A stretch of 64,000 nucleotides of DNA from Bacteroidales bacterium 52_46 (GTDB lineage: Bacteria > Bacteroidota > Bacteroidia > Bacteroidales > Muribaculaceae). Position 1 is the first letter of the stretch. The number at the start of each line of letters is the position of its first letter. Below are positions 35,352 through 43,875 of this stretch, piece after piece. The DNA is taken from contig MNQK01000033.1 of the NCBI GenBank assembly GCA_001915385.1, positions 1 through 64,000 of the forward strand. The letters are read 5' to 3'. The position numbers and the translations under genes were made by a program. Below the pieces are notes generated by a model, which saw only the letters and a program-made list of their open reading frames with translations, did not search any database and had not been told where the DNA came from.

Positions 35352-36344
35352 ATGAAACATCTCTTTTTGACTTCGATATTGGCCGTCGGTGCCCTTATGG
35401 CATCGGCCTGCGGCAACAAATCGGCCGACAGGCAGGCTGACCCCGCGCAGGATACTGTCGCCCCGCGGCAGGCCGTGCTCGACGTGATGGCCGACGCCGA
35501 TTCGGTGTATGTCCGCGTGGCCGAGCAGGTGGCATTCGGGCCCCGTGTGCCCGGCACTCCGGGGCACAGCCGTTGCGTCGACTACATAATGCGCCGGCTG
35601 AAGGATGCAGGTGCCGACGTGACGGTGCAGGATACCATTTTCGCGCCCGCAGGGAGCGCCATGAAGCCGCAGCGGGTGCGCAACATCATCGGTCGTTTCA
35701 ACGCCGGAGCGCCGCGCCACGTGCTGCTCTTGGCGCATTACGACACGCGTCCATGGGCCGACCAGGAGGCGGACTCCACCCTCCACCGCACCCCTATCGA
35801 CGGCGCCAATGACGGCGCGAGCGGCGTGGGCGTGCTCCTTGAGATTGCGCGCCTGATGAACCGTCTCCCCAAGGATGTCGAGGTCGAGATGCTCTTTGTC
35901 GACGCCGAGGACGCCGGCACCTACGACGATGATTTCTCCTGGTGCATTGGTTCGCAGGCATGGGCCGACGCTTTCGACCCCACCTCACGCCGTGTACCCG
36001 AATACGCCATTCTGCTCGATATGGTGGGTGCACGCGACGCACGTTTCCACCGCGAGTATTTTTCCGACCGCTACGCCCGCAATGTCAACAACTTAGTGTG
36101 GGATGCCGCACGCCGCGCAGGCTACGGCGAGCGTTTCCCCGATGCTCCCGGCGGCGCTCTCAACGACGACCACATACACATCATGCGCGTAGGCATTCCC
36201 GCCGTGGATATTGTGGAGTCGGCCAACCCGTCGACAGGCTCGTTCAACCCTACATGGCATACACTTGACGACAATCTCGACAACATCGACCCCGCCACAC
36301 TCAAGATGGTGGGCGATGTAGTCATCAATACCATATTCAAATAA
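35352..36344 (+). CDS. M28-family peptidase / glutaminyl cyclase-like lipoprotein
   Basis: 330 residues with a lipoprotein signal (lipobox ASAC, Cys at about 20). The zinc-site motifs of M28 aminopeptidases and glutaminyl-peptide cyclotransferases are visible: LLAHYDTRPWADQ (His, Asp), GANDGASGVGVLLE (Asp), LFVDAEDAG (Glu/Asp) and a late ...DDHIHIMRVGIPAVDIV with histidines. The WADQ...DGANDGASG arrangement favours the glutaminyl-cyclase type, which makes N-terminal pyroglutamate on exported proteins. Probably periplasm-facing and membrane-anchored. Four bases separate it from sufE. Confidence 0.85.
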   Translation: MKHLFLTSILAVGALMASACGNKSADRQADPAQDTVAPRQAVLDVMADADSVYVRVAEQVAFGPRVPGTPGHSRCVDYIMRRLKDAGADVTVQDTIFAPAGSAMKPQRVRNIIGRFNAGAPRHVLLLAHYDTRPWADQEADSTLHRTPIDGANDGASGVGVLLEIARLMNRLPKDVEVEMLFVDAEDAGTYDDDFSWCIGSQAWADAFDPTSRRVPEYAILLDMVGARDARFHREYFSDRYARNVNNLVWDAARRAGYGERFPDAPGGALNDDHIHIMRVGIPAVDIVESANPSTGSFNPTWHTLDDNLDNIDPATLKMVGDVVINTIFK

Positions 36345-36348
36345 CATC

Positions 36349-36783
36349 ATGACAATCAACGATAAACAGGAAGAGCTCATAGCTGAGTTCGCCGACATAG
36401 ACGACTGGATGGATCGCTATGCCTATATTATCGACTTAGGCAACGCGCTCCCCCCCATCGACGAGAAATACAAGACCCCCGAACACCTTATCGAGGGGTG
36501 TCAGAGCCGCGTGTGGCTCAATGCCGAATACCGCGACGGAAAGGTGTATTATACCGCCGATTCCGACGCCATCATAGTCAAAGGCATCATCTCGATGCTC
36601 ATCGACGTGCTTTCCGGCCATACACCGCAGGAAATCCTTGACAGCGACCTCCATTTCATCGACGCCATAGGTCTGTCGACCCACCTGTCGCCCACCCGAA
36701 GCAACGGCCTGCTCGCCATGGTGAAGCAGATGCGCCTCTACGCCCTCGCCTTCAAGCAGCTCAACCCCGACCCGTTGAAATAA
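36349..36783 (+). CDS. sufE: SufE-family sulfur acceptor
   Basis: 144 residues. The conserved sulfur-accepting cysteine is in LIEGCQSRVWL; SufE takes persulfide from SufS and passes it to the SufBCD scaffold for Fe-S assembly. The rest of the suf operon is not here; the gene follows the M28-like gene by 4 nt. Confidence 0.92.
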   Translation: MTINDKQEELIAEFADIDDWMDRYAYIIDLGNALPPIDEKYKTPEHLIEGCQSRVWLNAEYRDGKVYYTADSDAIIVKGIISMLIDVLSGHTPQEILDSDLHFIDAIGLSTHLSPTRSNGLLAMVKQMRLYALAFKQLNPDPLK

Positions 36784-36825
36784 AATGCAATGGGTGGTAT
36801 AACTCAAAACATACGAACGTGTAGG

Positions 36826-36843
36826 GACGCGATTCATCGCGTC
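36826..36843. repeat. GACGCG palindrome copy (reverse orientation)
   Basis: GACGCGATTCATCGCGTC, flanked by GTAGG on the left and AGC on the right, that is, inverted relative to the copy at 28629. Confidence 0.75.
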
Positions 36844-36899
36844 AGCATCCCGATGACGGTATTACCCATATCGGGCGCAAAGTTGCTGCAAAATTAAGA

Positions 36900-36975
36900 C
36901 CGCGGTTAAAAACCGCGGCCACTATCGGTTCAATTAGCAGACCGCATGCGTAGTAGCCGCGGTTTTTAACCGCGG
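36900..36975. repeat. Paired CCGCGGTT...AACCGCGG inverted repeat
   Basis: CCGCGGTTAAAAACCGCGGC at the left and GCCGCGGTTTTTAACCGCGG at the right, each half a hairpin. Second member of the family at 29962-30084. Confidence 0.85.
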
Positions 36976-37037
36976 AGGTTGTAATTTCGCAGTGAGTGTC
37001 CCTACAGCAAATCAAACCAATACAAAAACAACAAGGC

Positions 37038-39650
37038 ATGGCAAAGAAAATTGTCGAGACACCTTTGATGAAACAGTATATCGAGATGAAACAGCGTCAT
37101 CCCGACGCGATATTGCTGTTTCGTGTGGGTGACTTCTACGAGACATTCTCCGACGATGCCATCACGGCGTCGGAAATACTCGGCATAACGCTGACGCGGC
37201 GCGCCAACGGCGTGGCCCAGTCGGTGGAGCTTGCCGGATTTCCCCACCACGCTCTCGACACATACCTCCCCAAGCTCGTGCGCGCCGGCAAACGTGTGGC
37301 TATCTGCGAACAGCTCGAGGACCCCAAGCTCACCAAGAAGCTCGTGAAGAGGGGCATAACCGAGCTTGTCACCCCCGGTGTGTCAATCAGCGACAACCTG
37401 CTTGAAAACCGCGAGAACAATTTCCTCGCCGCCGTGCATTTCGGCAAACAGGCCACCGGCGTGTCGTTTCTCGACATATCCACCGGCGAATTCCTTACCG
37501 CCGAAGGGTCGGACGACTATATCGGCAAACTGCTGTCGAATTTCGCCCCGAAGGAGGTGCTCGTGGAGCGCGAATGCCGCGCCCGCCTCGAGTCGGCTTT
37601 CAACGGCCGTTACCTCGCCATGGAGCTTGACGACTGGGTGTTTACCCTCGAGAGCGCCAAAGACCGCCTGCTCAAGCACTTCGAGACGGCGAGCCTCAAG
37701 GGGTTCGGCATTCAATCGATGCCGTCGGCCATCGTGGCGTCGGGCGCCATCCTGCATTACCTCGACATCACCCAGCATACCCGCATATCGCATATCACCT
37801 CCATATCGCGCATCGACGAGGAGCGCTACGTGCGCCTCGACCGGTTCACGGTGCGCAATCTCGAGCTCGTGCAGAGCCTCGGCGAGGACGGCAAGAGCCT
37901 GCTCGACGTCATCGACCGCACGGTCAGCCCGATGGGTGCCCGTCTGCTGCGCCGATGGCTGCTGTTCCCGCTTAAGGACGTGACGGCCATCAACGCCCGT
38001 CTCGACATCGTGGAGTATTTCTTCCGCGACACAGAGATGCGCGACGAGCTTGCGCGTCAGCTTTCGGTGGTGGGCGACCTCGAGCGCCTTATCTCGAAAG
38101 TGGCCGTAGGACGTATCTCGCCCCGCGAGGTGGTGCAGCTGCGCAATTCGGCCTCGGCCATCGAGCCTGTGAGGCGTCTATGCATGGAGAGCGACCTGCC
38201 CGCGCTCCACACCATAGGTGAGCAGCTCAATCCCTGCCGCGGCATGATCGACCGCATCAGCGCCGAGATTGTCGACGACGCCCCCGCTGCCCTCAACCGC
38301 GGCGCGGTGGTGCGCTCAGGCGTCGATACCGAGCTCGACGAGCTCCGCGACATCGCCTACCGCGGGAAGGACTATCTGGCGCAGATACAGCAGCGCGAGA
38401 GCGAGGCCACCGGCATAGCGTCGCTCAAAATCGGCTTCAACAACGTGTTCGGCTACTATATCGAGGTCACCAACACCCATAAGGACAAGGTGCCTGAGGA
38501 GTGGGTGCGCAAACAGACTCTCGTCAACGCCGAGCGCTATATCACCCCCGAACTGAAGGAATACGAGGAGAAAATACTCACCGCCCAGGAGCGTATAGCC
38601 GTCATAGAGACGCGCATATACAACGCCTTAGTGTCGTGGCTCAACGAATATGTCGCCGCCGTGCAGCTCGACTGCACGCTGCTGGCACGCCTCGACTGCC
38701 TGCTCGGATTCAGCCGCGCCGCCCTCGACAACCGCTACAACCGCCCCGTGGTCAACGACTCCCTGTCGCTCGAGATGACCGGCGGACGCCACCCCGTCAT
38801 CGAGAAGGAGCTGCCTCCGGGACAGCCTTACATATCCAACAGCGTCAGCCTCGCCAACGACGGCACGCAGGTGATGATGATAACGGGTCCGAATATGTCC
38901 GGTAAATCGGCTCTCCTGCGTTCCGTGGCTCTCAACGTACTGCTTGCCCAGATGGGGTCGTTTGTCGCGGCAGAGAGCATGAAAACGGGCATTGTCGACA
39001 AGATTTTCACCCGCGTGGGCGCTTCCGACAACATTTCGCTCGGCGAATCGACATTCATGGTGGAGATGAACGAGGCGGCTTCCATACTCAACAACATGTC
39101 GCAGCGGTCGCTGATACTCTTCGACGAACTCGGCCGCGGCACGTCGACTTACGACGGCATATCCATAGCGTGGGCCATCGTGGAGCATATCCACGAGTCG
39201 GCCATGCAGCCCAAGACGCTCTTTGCCACCCACTACCACGAGCTCAACGAGATGGAGCGGCAGTTTCCCCGCGTGGTCAACTACAACGTATCGGTAAAGG
39301 AGATTGACGGCAAGGTGGTGTTCCTGCGCAAACTGGCGCGCGGTGGCTCGGAGCACAGCTTCGGTATACATGTGGCCAAGCTTGCCGGCATGCCGGCATC
39401 GATAGTGCGCCGCGCCTCGGAGGTGCTCCGCCATCTCGAGGAAGCCAACCGCCGTGACGGTCTCGCGCCGGAAAAGCAGCTCGCCACGCTCGAGGCGCCC
39501 GCAGGGATGCAGCTGTCGTTCTTCCAGCTCGACGACCCGTTGCTGGCACAGGTACGCGACGCCATCGCCGGCCTCGACATCAACCGCCTGACGCCGATGG
39601 ATGCCCTCAACAAGCTCAACGACATCCAGCAGATGATAACAGGAAAGTGA
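37038..39650 (+). CDS. mutS: DNA mismatch repair protein MutS
   Basis: An 870-residue mismatch-recognition ATPase. The N-terminal mismatch wedge is seen as VGDFYETFSDDA (Phe-x-Glu), followed by connector, lever and clamp regions, the ATPase with Walker A GPNMSGKSALLRS, Walker B ILFDELGRGTSTYDG, and a C-terminal dimerisation helix pair. Start at 37038 (MAKKIVETP) fits the family; an upstream in-frame ATG at 36996 would add 14 unlike residues. Confidence 0.96.
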   Translation: MAKKIVETPLMKQYIEMKQRHPDAILLFRVGDFYETFSDDAITASEILGITLTRRANGVAQSVELAGFPHHALDTYLPKLVRAGKRVAICEQLEDPKLTKKLVKRGITELVTPGVSISDNLLENRENNFLAAVHFGKQATGVSFLDISTGEFLTAEGSDDYIGKLLSNFAPKEVLVERECRARLESAFNGRYLAMELDDWVFTLESAKDRLLKHFETASLKGFGIQSMPSAIVASGAILHYLDITQHTRISHITSISRIDEERYVRLDRFTVRNLELVQSLGEDGKSLLDVIDRTVSPMGARLLRRWLLFPLKDVTAINARLDIVEYFFRDTEMRDELARQLSVVGDLERLISKVAVGRISPREVVQLRNSASAIEPVRRLCMESDLPALHTIGEQLNPCRGMIDRISAEIVDDAPAALNRGAVVRSGVDTELDELRDIAYRGKDYLAQIQQRESEATGIASLKIGFNNVFGYYIEVTNTHKDKVPEEWVRKQTLVNAERYITPELKEYEEKILTAQERIAVIETRIYNALVSWLNEYVAAVQLDCTLLARLDCLLGFSRAALDNRYNRPVVNDSLSLEMTGGRHPVIEKELPPGQPYISNSVSLANDGTQVMMITGPNMSGKSALLRSVALNVLLAQMGSFVAAESMKTGIVDKIFTRVGASDNISLGESTFMVEMNEAASILNNMSQRSLILFDELGRGTSTYDGISIAWAIVEHIHESAMQPKTLFATHYHELNEMERQFPRVVNYNVSVKEIDGKVVFLRKLARGGSEHSFGIHVAKLAGMPASIVRRASEVLRHLEEANRRDGLAPEKQLATLEAPAGMQLSFFQLDDPLLAQVRDAIAGLDINRLTPMDALNKLNDIQQMITGK

Positions 39651-39652
39651 CA

Positions 39653-39727
39653 GGAGCGGGGGCGTCCCGCCCCCGTGGTATTTCATTAACCACAAACGTT
39701 CCTACGGGGGCGGGACGCCCCCGCTCC
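39653..39727. repeat. Paired GC-rich inverted repeat (GGGCGTCCCGCCC family)
   Basis: GGAGCGGGGGCGTCCCGCCC plus CCGTGGTA, mirrored at the right end, the halves 19-20 nt apart. Lies just after the mutS stop and may act as its terminator. Confidence 0.85.
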
Positions 39728-39827
39728 ATTCAATATTGAATCGCATCCCTGTCGGCGCGTTAACTTTTTGGCACAGTTTTTGTTCTATCTCATAGAGACT
39801 TGTTTACAAACATCAAATATAATAATT

Positions 39828-40448
39828 ATGGAAAAAATCAAACCCGGCAAATATGTCGAAATCACTTACGATTTGTATCAGATAAATCCCGACGGCAGCG
39901 AGAAACTCGTACATCAGGTTGACCCCGAAGACCCCGAAAAGTTTGTTTTCGGCGTGACCCGCGGCATGATAGAACCTCTCGAAGCCGCTCTCGACGGTCT
40001 CGAAGCCGGCGGCAAATATGACGTCAAGGTAAAGGCCGGTGAGGCTTTCGGTCCCTACGACCCCGAGCAGATTGTCACTCTGGAGAAAGACATCTTCATG
40101 GTCGACGGCAAATTTGACGCCGAGATGGTCAAGCCGGGCGCTCTCGTGCCTATGATGACCGCCGACGGTTTCCGTATCAACGGTCTCGTCAAGGATGTGA
40201 CCGACACTCAGGTAGTCATGGACTTCAACCATCCGCTCGCCGGAAAGGACGTGCGTTTCAAGGGTGAGGTGAAGACCGTACGCGACGCTACACCCGAGGA
40301 ACTTCAGCCCGCCCACGGTTGCGGTTGCGGCTGTCACGACCACGGATGCAGCGACGACGCATGCGGATGCGGCGACCATGACTGCGGCGACGACTGCGGC
40401 TGCACCCACGGCCACCACTGCAGCGACGATGCCTGCGGCTGCCACTGA
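39828..40448 (+). CDS. slyD: SlyD-type peptidyl-prolyl isomerase with metal-binding tail
   Basis: 206 residues. An FKBP-type domain interrupted by an insert-in-flap domain (VTRGMIEPLEAALDGLEAGG; KAGEAFGPYDPEQIVTL; FNHPLAGKDVRFKGEV), as in E. coli SlyD, which is a prolyl isomerase, chaperone and nickel carrier. The last 44 residues hold 12 Cys and 8 His and contain CSDDACGC twice, so they should bind several metal ions. The start at 39828 fits the family; an upstream ATG at 39768 is not supported. Confidence 0.94.
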   Translation: MEKIKPGKYVEITYDLYQINPDGSEKLVHQVDPEDPEKFVFGVTRGMIEPLEAALDGLEAGGKYDVKVKAGEAFGPYDPEQIVTLEKDIFMVDGKFDAEMVKPGALVPMMTADGFRINGLVKDVTDTQVVMDFNHPLAGKDVRFKGEVKTVRDATPEELQPAHGCGCGCHDHGCSDDACGCGDHDCGDDCGCTHGHHCSDDACGCH

Positions 40449-40855
40449 TACCGTCGCATACGCGTACAGATAAGTTCAAACAGGAGCACAGGAGCCCTGA
40501 CAAAAAGTACAGATAATTGTGCTATTGTCATCGCCTCCTGTGCTCCTGTTGGTCTATAAATACGTCAATCGCATCACCAACATCTCGGAAATTCGCTCGT
40601 TCTGTGACTTTTCTTATATATCCTATAATCAGGCTCTTATCGGCGCAAATATACAGCTCTATCCCCGAAAAACTGCGTTTTCCATAATTTTTTCACCCCA
40701 TTTTACTGCGTTTTCCTATAAAAATACCCCCTCAAAAAACGGCGTTTTCCGTATTAAAGATAAATCTGTGCCAAATTTTATTGTAGAATGAATAAGGAAA
40801 TTTTATTAGGGCAAATTTTTATATTTTAAATAAATAATATTTTAAAATAAATATG
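40449..40855. other. Gene-free stretch between slyD and the RNA candidate
   Basis: Holds the long stem at 40479-40550, then AT-rich sequence with TGCGTTTTCC-like short repeats near 40675-40750. An open frame of 90 codons at 40519-40791 starts inside the stem and has no family likeness, so I do not call it. Confidence 0.55.
40479..40550 (+). terminator. Long inverted repeat, probable slyD terminator
   Basis: AACAGGAGCACAGGAG (40479-40494) and its perfect complement CTCCTGTGCTCCTGTT (40535-40550), loop 40 nt. No T-run follows, so it may instead be a mobile palindrome; the CAGGAGC core also occurs in the terminator at 13142. Confidence 0.55.
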
Positions 40856-40863
40856 TAAATTTG
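40856..40863 (+). promoter_or_regulatory. -7 promoter box for the RNA candidate
   Basis: TAAATTTG in a strongly AT-rich setting; transcript would begin near 40868. No clear -33. Confidence 0.5.
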
Positions 40864-40867
40864 TCGC

Positions 40868-41170
40868 TGTTACATAATTATCTGTAACGCCTACGCCGAT
40901 ATGATACTGTTTGAAGTATCGGGCTCGGGGTGGGTACATGTTTTTTAGAAAAAAGCGTTTATTGACGCTTTGTTCTTGACGCTTCGAAATCCGGAAAATT
41001 TCAATTACTGTCAAGGACAAGGCAGCGATAGATGTCTCCATCGGTATGAATTGAATTCTTCAACCCATATCGGCGTGGGCTCTACGTTGCTTGTTCGACA
41101 GTAATAGGCAAATTCCGGAGCCTCGAAGCGTGGAACAAGCAGTAAGTAAAGTTCCCACGCTTTTTATTTT
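40868..41170 (+). ncRNA. Candidate structured RNA of about 300 nt
   Basis: No protein is encoded, but the stretch is full of nested stems. They include a first hairpin GTTACA/TGTAAC (40869-40888), a second around GATACT/AGTATC with GCC/GGC extension, AAGCGT/ACGCTT near 40955-40972, and a rod of about 180 nt whose base pairs GACGCTTCGA/TCGAAGCGT and TTCCGG-type sequences, with a middle arm ATTACTGTC/GACAGTAAT. It starts at a -7 box and ends in an intrinsic terminator. The rod shape recalls 6S RNA and the Bacteroidales-1 RNA, but I cannot confirm either. The five-gene AT-rich cluster begins 40 nt downstream, so an attenuator role is also possible. Confidence 0.5.
41128..41170 (+). terminator. 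Intrinsic terminator before the GTPase cluster
   Basis: GCGTGGAAC (41128) pairs with GTTCCCACGC (to 41160), one-base bulge, followed by TTTTTATTTTTAT. Its left arm overlaps the closing stem of the RNA rod, so the two structures are mutually exclusive. Confidence 0.75.
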
Positions 41171-41209
41171 TATATCGTCAGAGGGGACAGGCGAATGAAA
41201 TTCTTGTAA

Positions 41210-42124
41210 ATGATAGGACAGAAAAGATTCAACTGGGCTATGGTGTTGGCTCTTTTGGCAGTGCTTGTTTTTAGCTACATTGCTTTTTTAGGAATGCTGT
41301 ATCATGAAACAACAAGTTCTAAAACTCCTGTGTGGATTGCTATTGGGATTTTAGTAATTGTATCCTTGTGTTGCTTCGGAATGTGCTATGGAAAAGCAGA
41401 ACGCAACAAATTCCTTGGAAAGAGCGTGCAGATAGCTTTGGGGACGGTTATATTCGTCGTTCTTGTTTTGGCTGCCATTCCATTTACCAATTTTCTGGAT
41501 GTATTAGGTAAATCGGAAGATATAAAAGAAAATGTAGAAGAAGTATTCGATTATGCAAGCAATCTGGATAATCGCTATGCCGAATATGCCAATTCAAGAA
41601 TAAAAGATTATGAGAATATACTTTCTCCTGAAGAGGAAATATCAGGGGACTCATTTCTAACAACTCGTTCGAAAAACGAATATGATTATGTAATTTCAGT
41701 TAAGTCACAGGCTTTACGTCGTATCATTCTGCCGGAATCGCGTCGGTCAATAGTTGAAGGGCGTCACTACTGGCTTGATAACAGTAAGGAAATGAGTCTT
41801 TGGAATGTAGCCACACCCGACAACCTTCGCAAGTTGAGGTCAGTAGTGTCTTCTTGGATTGATGAATACCGTACATTGTCATCAAATGGATTCGAAGATG
41901 AATCATTTGAGCCTTTTATTGAAAAGGAATTTTCAACTTCAATCGATACATGTACGGCTCAATTTACCCATTATCATTTTCCTTCAATAATAGCTATTCT
42001 GATAACTTTTATTGTTTTCGGAATTATTCTGCTTCCATATTTCCTTACAGATTCTTGGGAATATGGAGTAGATGAACAAAATAATAAGGTAGACAAAACA
42101 TCCAAAGAATTTACATGGATTTAA
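41210..42124 (+). CDS. Four-helix membrane protein, first gene of the GTPase cluster
   Basis: 304 residues, family not recognised. Three membrane helices near the N-terminus (about 10-31, 41-62, 76-96), a middle domain of about 150 residues rich in charged residues (the first part is probably helical, DYASNLDNRYAEYANSRIKD), and a fourth helix (about 254-278) before a short polar tail. The four spans put both ends on the same side, with the middle domain opposite the first loop. Strongly AT-rich. No promoter is seen in the 40 nt between the upstream terminator and this start. Confidence 0.7.
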   Translation: MIGQKRFNWAMVLALLAVLVFSYIAFLGMLYHETTSSKTPVWIAIGILVIVSLCCFGMCYGKAERNKFLGKSVQIALGTVIFVVLVLAAIPFTNFLDVLGKSEDIKENVEEVFDYASNLDNRYAEYANSRIKDYENILSPEEEISGDSFLTTRSKNEYDYVISVKSQALRRIILPESRRSIVEGRHYWLDNSKEMSLWNVATPDNLRKLRSVVSSWIDEYRTLSSNGFEDESFEPFIEKEFSTSIDTCTAQFTHYHFPSIIAILITFIVFGIILLPYFLTDSWEYGVDEQNNKVDKTSKEFTWI

Positions 42125-42136
42125 AAATGTTGAGTT

Positions 42137-43864
42137 ATGGCTACAAGACAAGAAATTCTCGATAAATTAAACAATAATCATACAGAGTTTACCCCATCGG
42201 TATTAGCCAATGTGATTAAATCGCATGATTATGATATAACAGTTTCTGATTTATATGATTTAAATAATTTCCCGGTGGAAAAAATTATTGAAATCAGAAA
42301 AATTCTTTCAGATTTTGAGAATAAAAAATTTGAAGAGGCAAAAAACTCACTAACTCCACGCAAATTAAATAACTTTATAAAGGATTTCCGAGAAGGCAAA
42401 AATGTCGAAAATGCCAAAAAAATTTTGAAAGACCTTGATAATAGCTCATGGGAAGATATTGCAGACTCCAATCGAAAATCGGATTTTGAACAATATAAAT
42501 CTGATTTTCCCAAAGGCAACCATTATAGAGACTGTAATGATATATTAAAAGACTTTGATTGGTATTTGGCGAAAAAAACGGATACAGTTGAGGCTTACTC
42601 TAATTACAGGATAAACCATCCCGGCGTACATGACCAAGAGATAGACAGTCTTATAAAAAACTATGAAGACAAGAAAACCTGGGAAAATTGCCAAAGCAAA
42701 GGAACTGAAGGTTATCGTGAATATTTACTCAAATTTCCCAATGGACAATTTGCGCCGGAGGCGAGAGTTAGAATAGATAATGTAAGTCAAAAAGATAAAT
42801 TCTTAAATAGAATACGACAAAATAAAAATTCTGTACGTATACTTGATATTCAAAAAGCAGTCAAGGATAATAAGGTGACTTGGAGTGATATAACAGAAGT
42901 TTTTGGAGAGGCAATTACGGAGATGATCAAGAGTTATGAAGATGATCCGATATTACCTAATTCGGAAATACCAGATTGTCTTTCAGGTAACGGAACTGAA
43001 GTGTACTTTTGGGGGATAAAGGGAAGTGGTAAAACGTGTGCATTGGGAACAGCTCTCAGCTACATAAATAAAAAAGGATTATACACACCATTACCTTGTA
43101 AGGGAGCCAAGTATAGGGATGCATTGAAAAATCTATTTAGAAGAAATTTGTCTTTATGTATATTACCTCCAGCCACCGATGAAGAACAAATACATGAAAT
43201 GTCTTTATTGTTGAGAAATCCTGATAAGAAAAAAAATCCTGATGGGCGCTATACACCGTTTACGTTTATTGATTTGCCTGGCGAATTAATTCACCGAGCT
43301 TATGAATTGCAAGGAAAAACGAAGGATGAGGTAGAAAAAGTACTTATAAAAGATTTAACGAGCGACGAACCACATTTTAAAAATTTCAATATACTCTTAA
43401 ATTATTTGAAAGATAAAAATAGGCCAAAAATTCATTTCTTTATTTTTGAGTATGGTTCCCATGACAGAGCAATAAAAATCAATGGACAATGGGTTGAAAT
43501 CCCAGATTGCTTACAGGCATTAATGTCAGTTTTAAAAGACCTCAAGGTATTTTCAAAGTCAACAGTAGGAATTTATCTGCTTATGACCAAAGCCGATCGG
43601 TTGCCTTGCGATAAAGAGGATAGGCCGGTAAATGCGGAAGAATATTTTGATGAGTATTTTTCTTCGTTTAAAACTAATCTTGAAAAAATATGTAATGAAT
43701 CCTATATTGGGGATTTTTGCGGGATAACGTTTTCAATTGGCGATGTTTATGCGCAGCAAATATGCAAATTTAATGGTGAAGATACTGAGAAAGTGCTACG
43801 AAAGCTTTTCTTGAAATCTAAGCCGGAAAGTGATAAGTGGTGGACAAAAATATTAAAGGGATAA
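42137..43864 (+). CDS. P-loop GTPase with N-terminal repeats
   Basis: 575 residues. Residues 1-60 form a helical module (TPSVLANVIKSHDYDITVSDLYDL) partly echoed at 231-275. Residues 104-213 contain three copies of a Trp...Tyr-x3-[FH]PxG unit of about 38 residues (FPKGNHY, HPGVHD, FPNGQFAPEA), a TPR-like pattern. The C-terminal half is a GTPase: Walker A GIKGSGKT at 293-300, switch-2 DLPGE at 379-383, and TKAD (base recognition) at 484-487. No membrane helix, so cytosolic and probably docking to the neighbouring membrane proteins. I do not recognise a named family. Starts 12 nt after the previous gene. Confidence 0.75.
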   Translation: MATRQEILDKLNNNHTEFTPSVLANVIKSHDYDITVSDLYDLNNFPVEKIIEIRKILSDFENKKFEEAKNSLTPRKLNNFIKDFREGKNVENAKKILKDLDNSSWEDIADSNRKSDFEQYKSDFPKGNHYRDCNDILKDFDWYLAKKTDTVEAYSNYRINHPGVHDQEIDSLIKNYEDKKTWENCQSKGTEGYREYLLKFPNGQFAPEARVRIDNVSQKDKFLNRIRQNKNSVRILDIQKAVKDNKVTWSDITEVFGEAITEMIKSYEDDPILPNSEIPDCLSGNGTEVYFWGIKGSGKTCALGTALSYINKKGLYTPLPCKGAKYRDALKNLFRRNLSLCILPPATDEEQIHEMSLLLRNPDKKKNPDGRYTPFTFIDLPGELIHRAYELQGKTKDEVEKVLIKDLTSDEPHFKNFNILLNYLKDKNRPKIHFFIFEYGSHDRAIKINGQWVEIPDCLQALMSVLKDLKVFSKSTVGIYLLMTKADRLPCDKEDRPVNAEEYFDEYFSSFKTNLEKICNESYIGDFCGITFSIGDVYAQQICKFNGEDTEKVLRKLFLKSKPESDKWWTKILKG

Positions 43865-43875
43865 AATCGATAGTT

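Noticed and set aside
40519..40791. A 90-codon open frame after slyD
   Set aside because: It starts inside the long inverted repeat, has an odd composition and no likeness to any family.
40868..41170. Retron-type msr/msd RNA
   Set aside because: The long stems suggested it, but no reverse transcriptase gene is near and the structure ends in an ordinary terminator.
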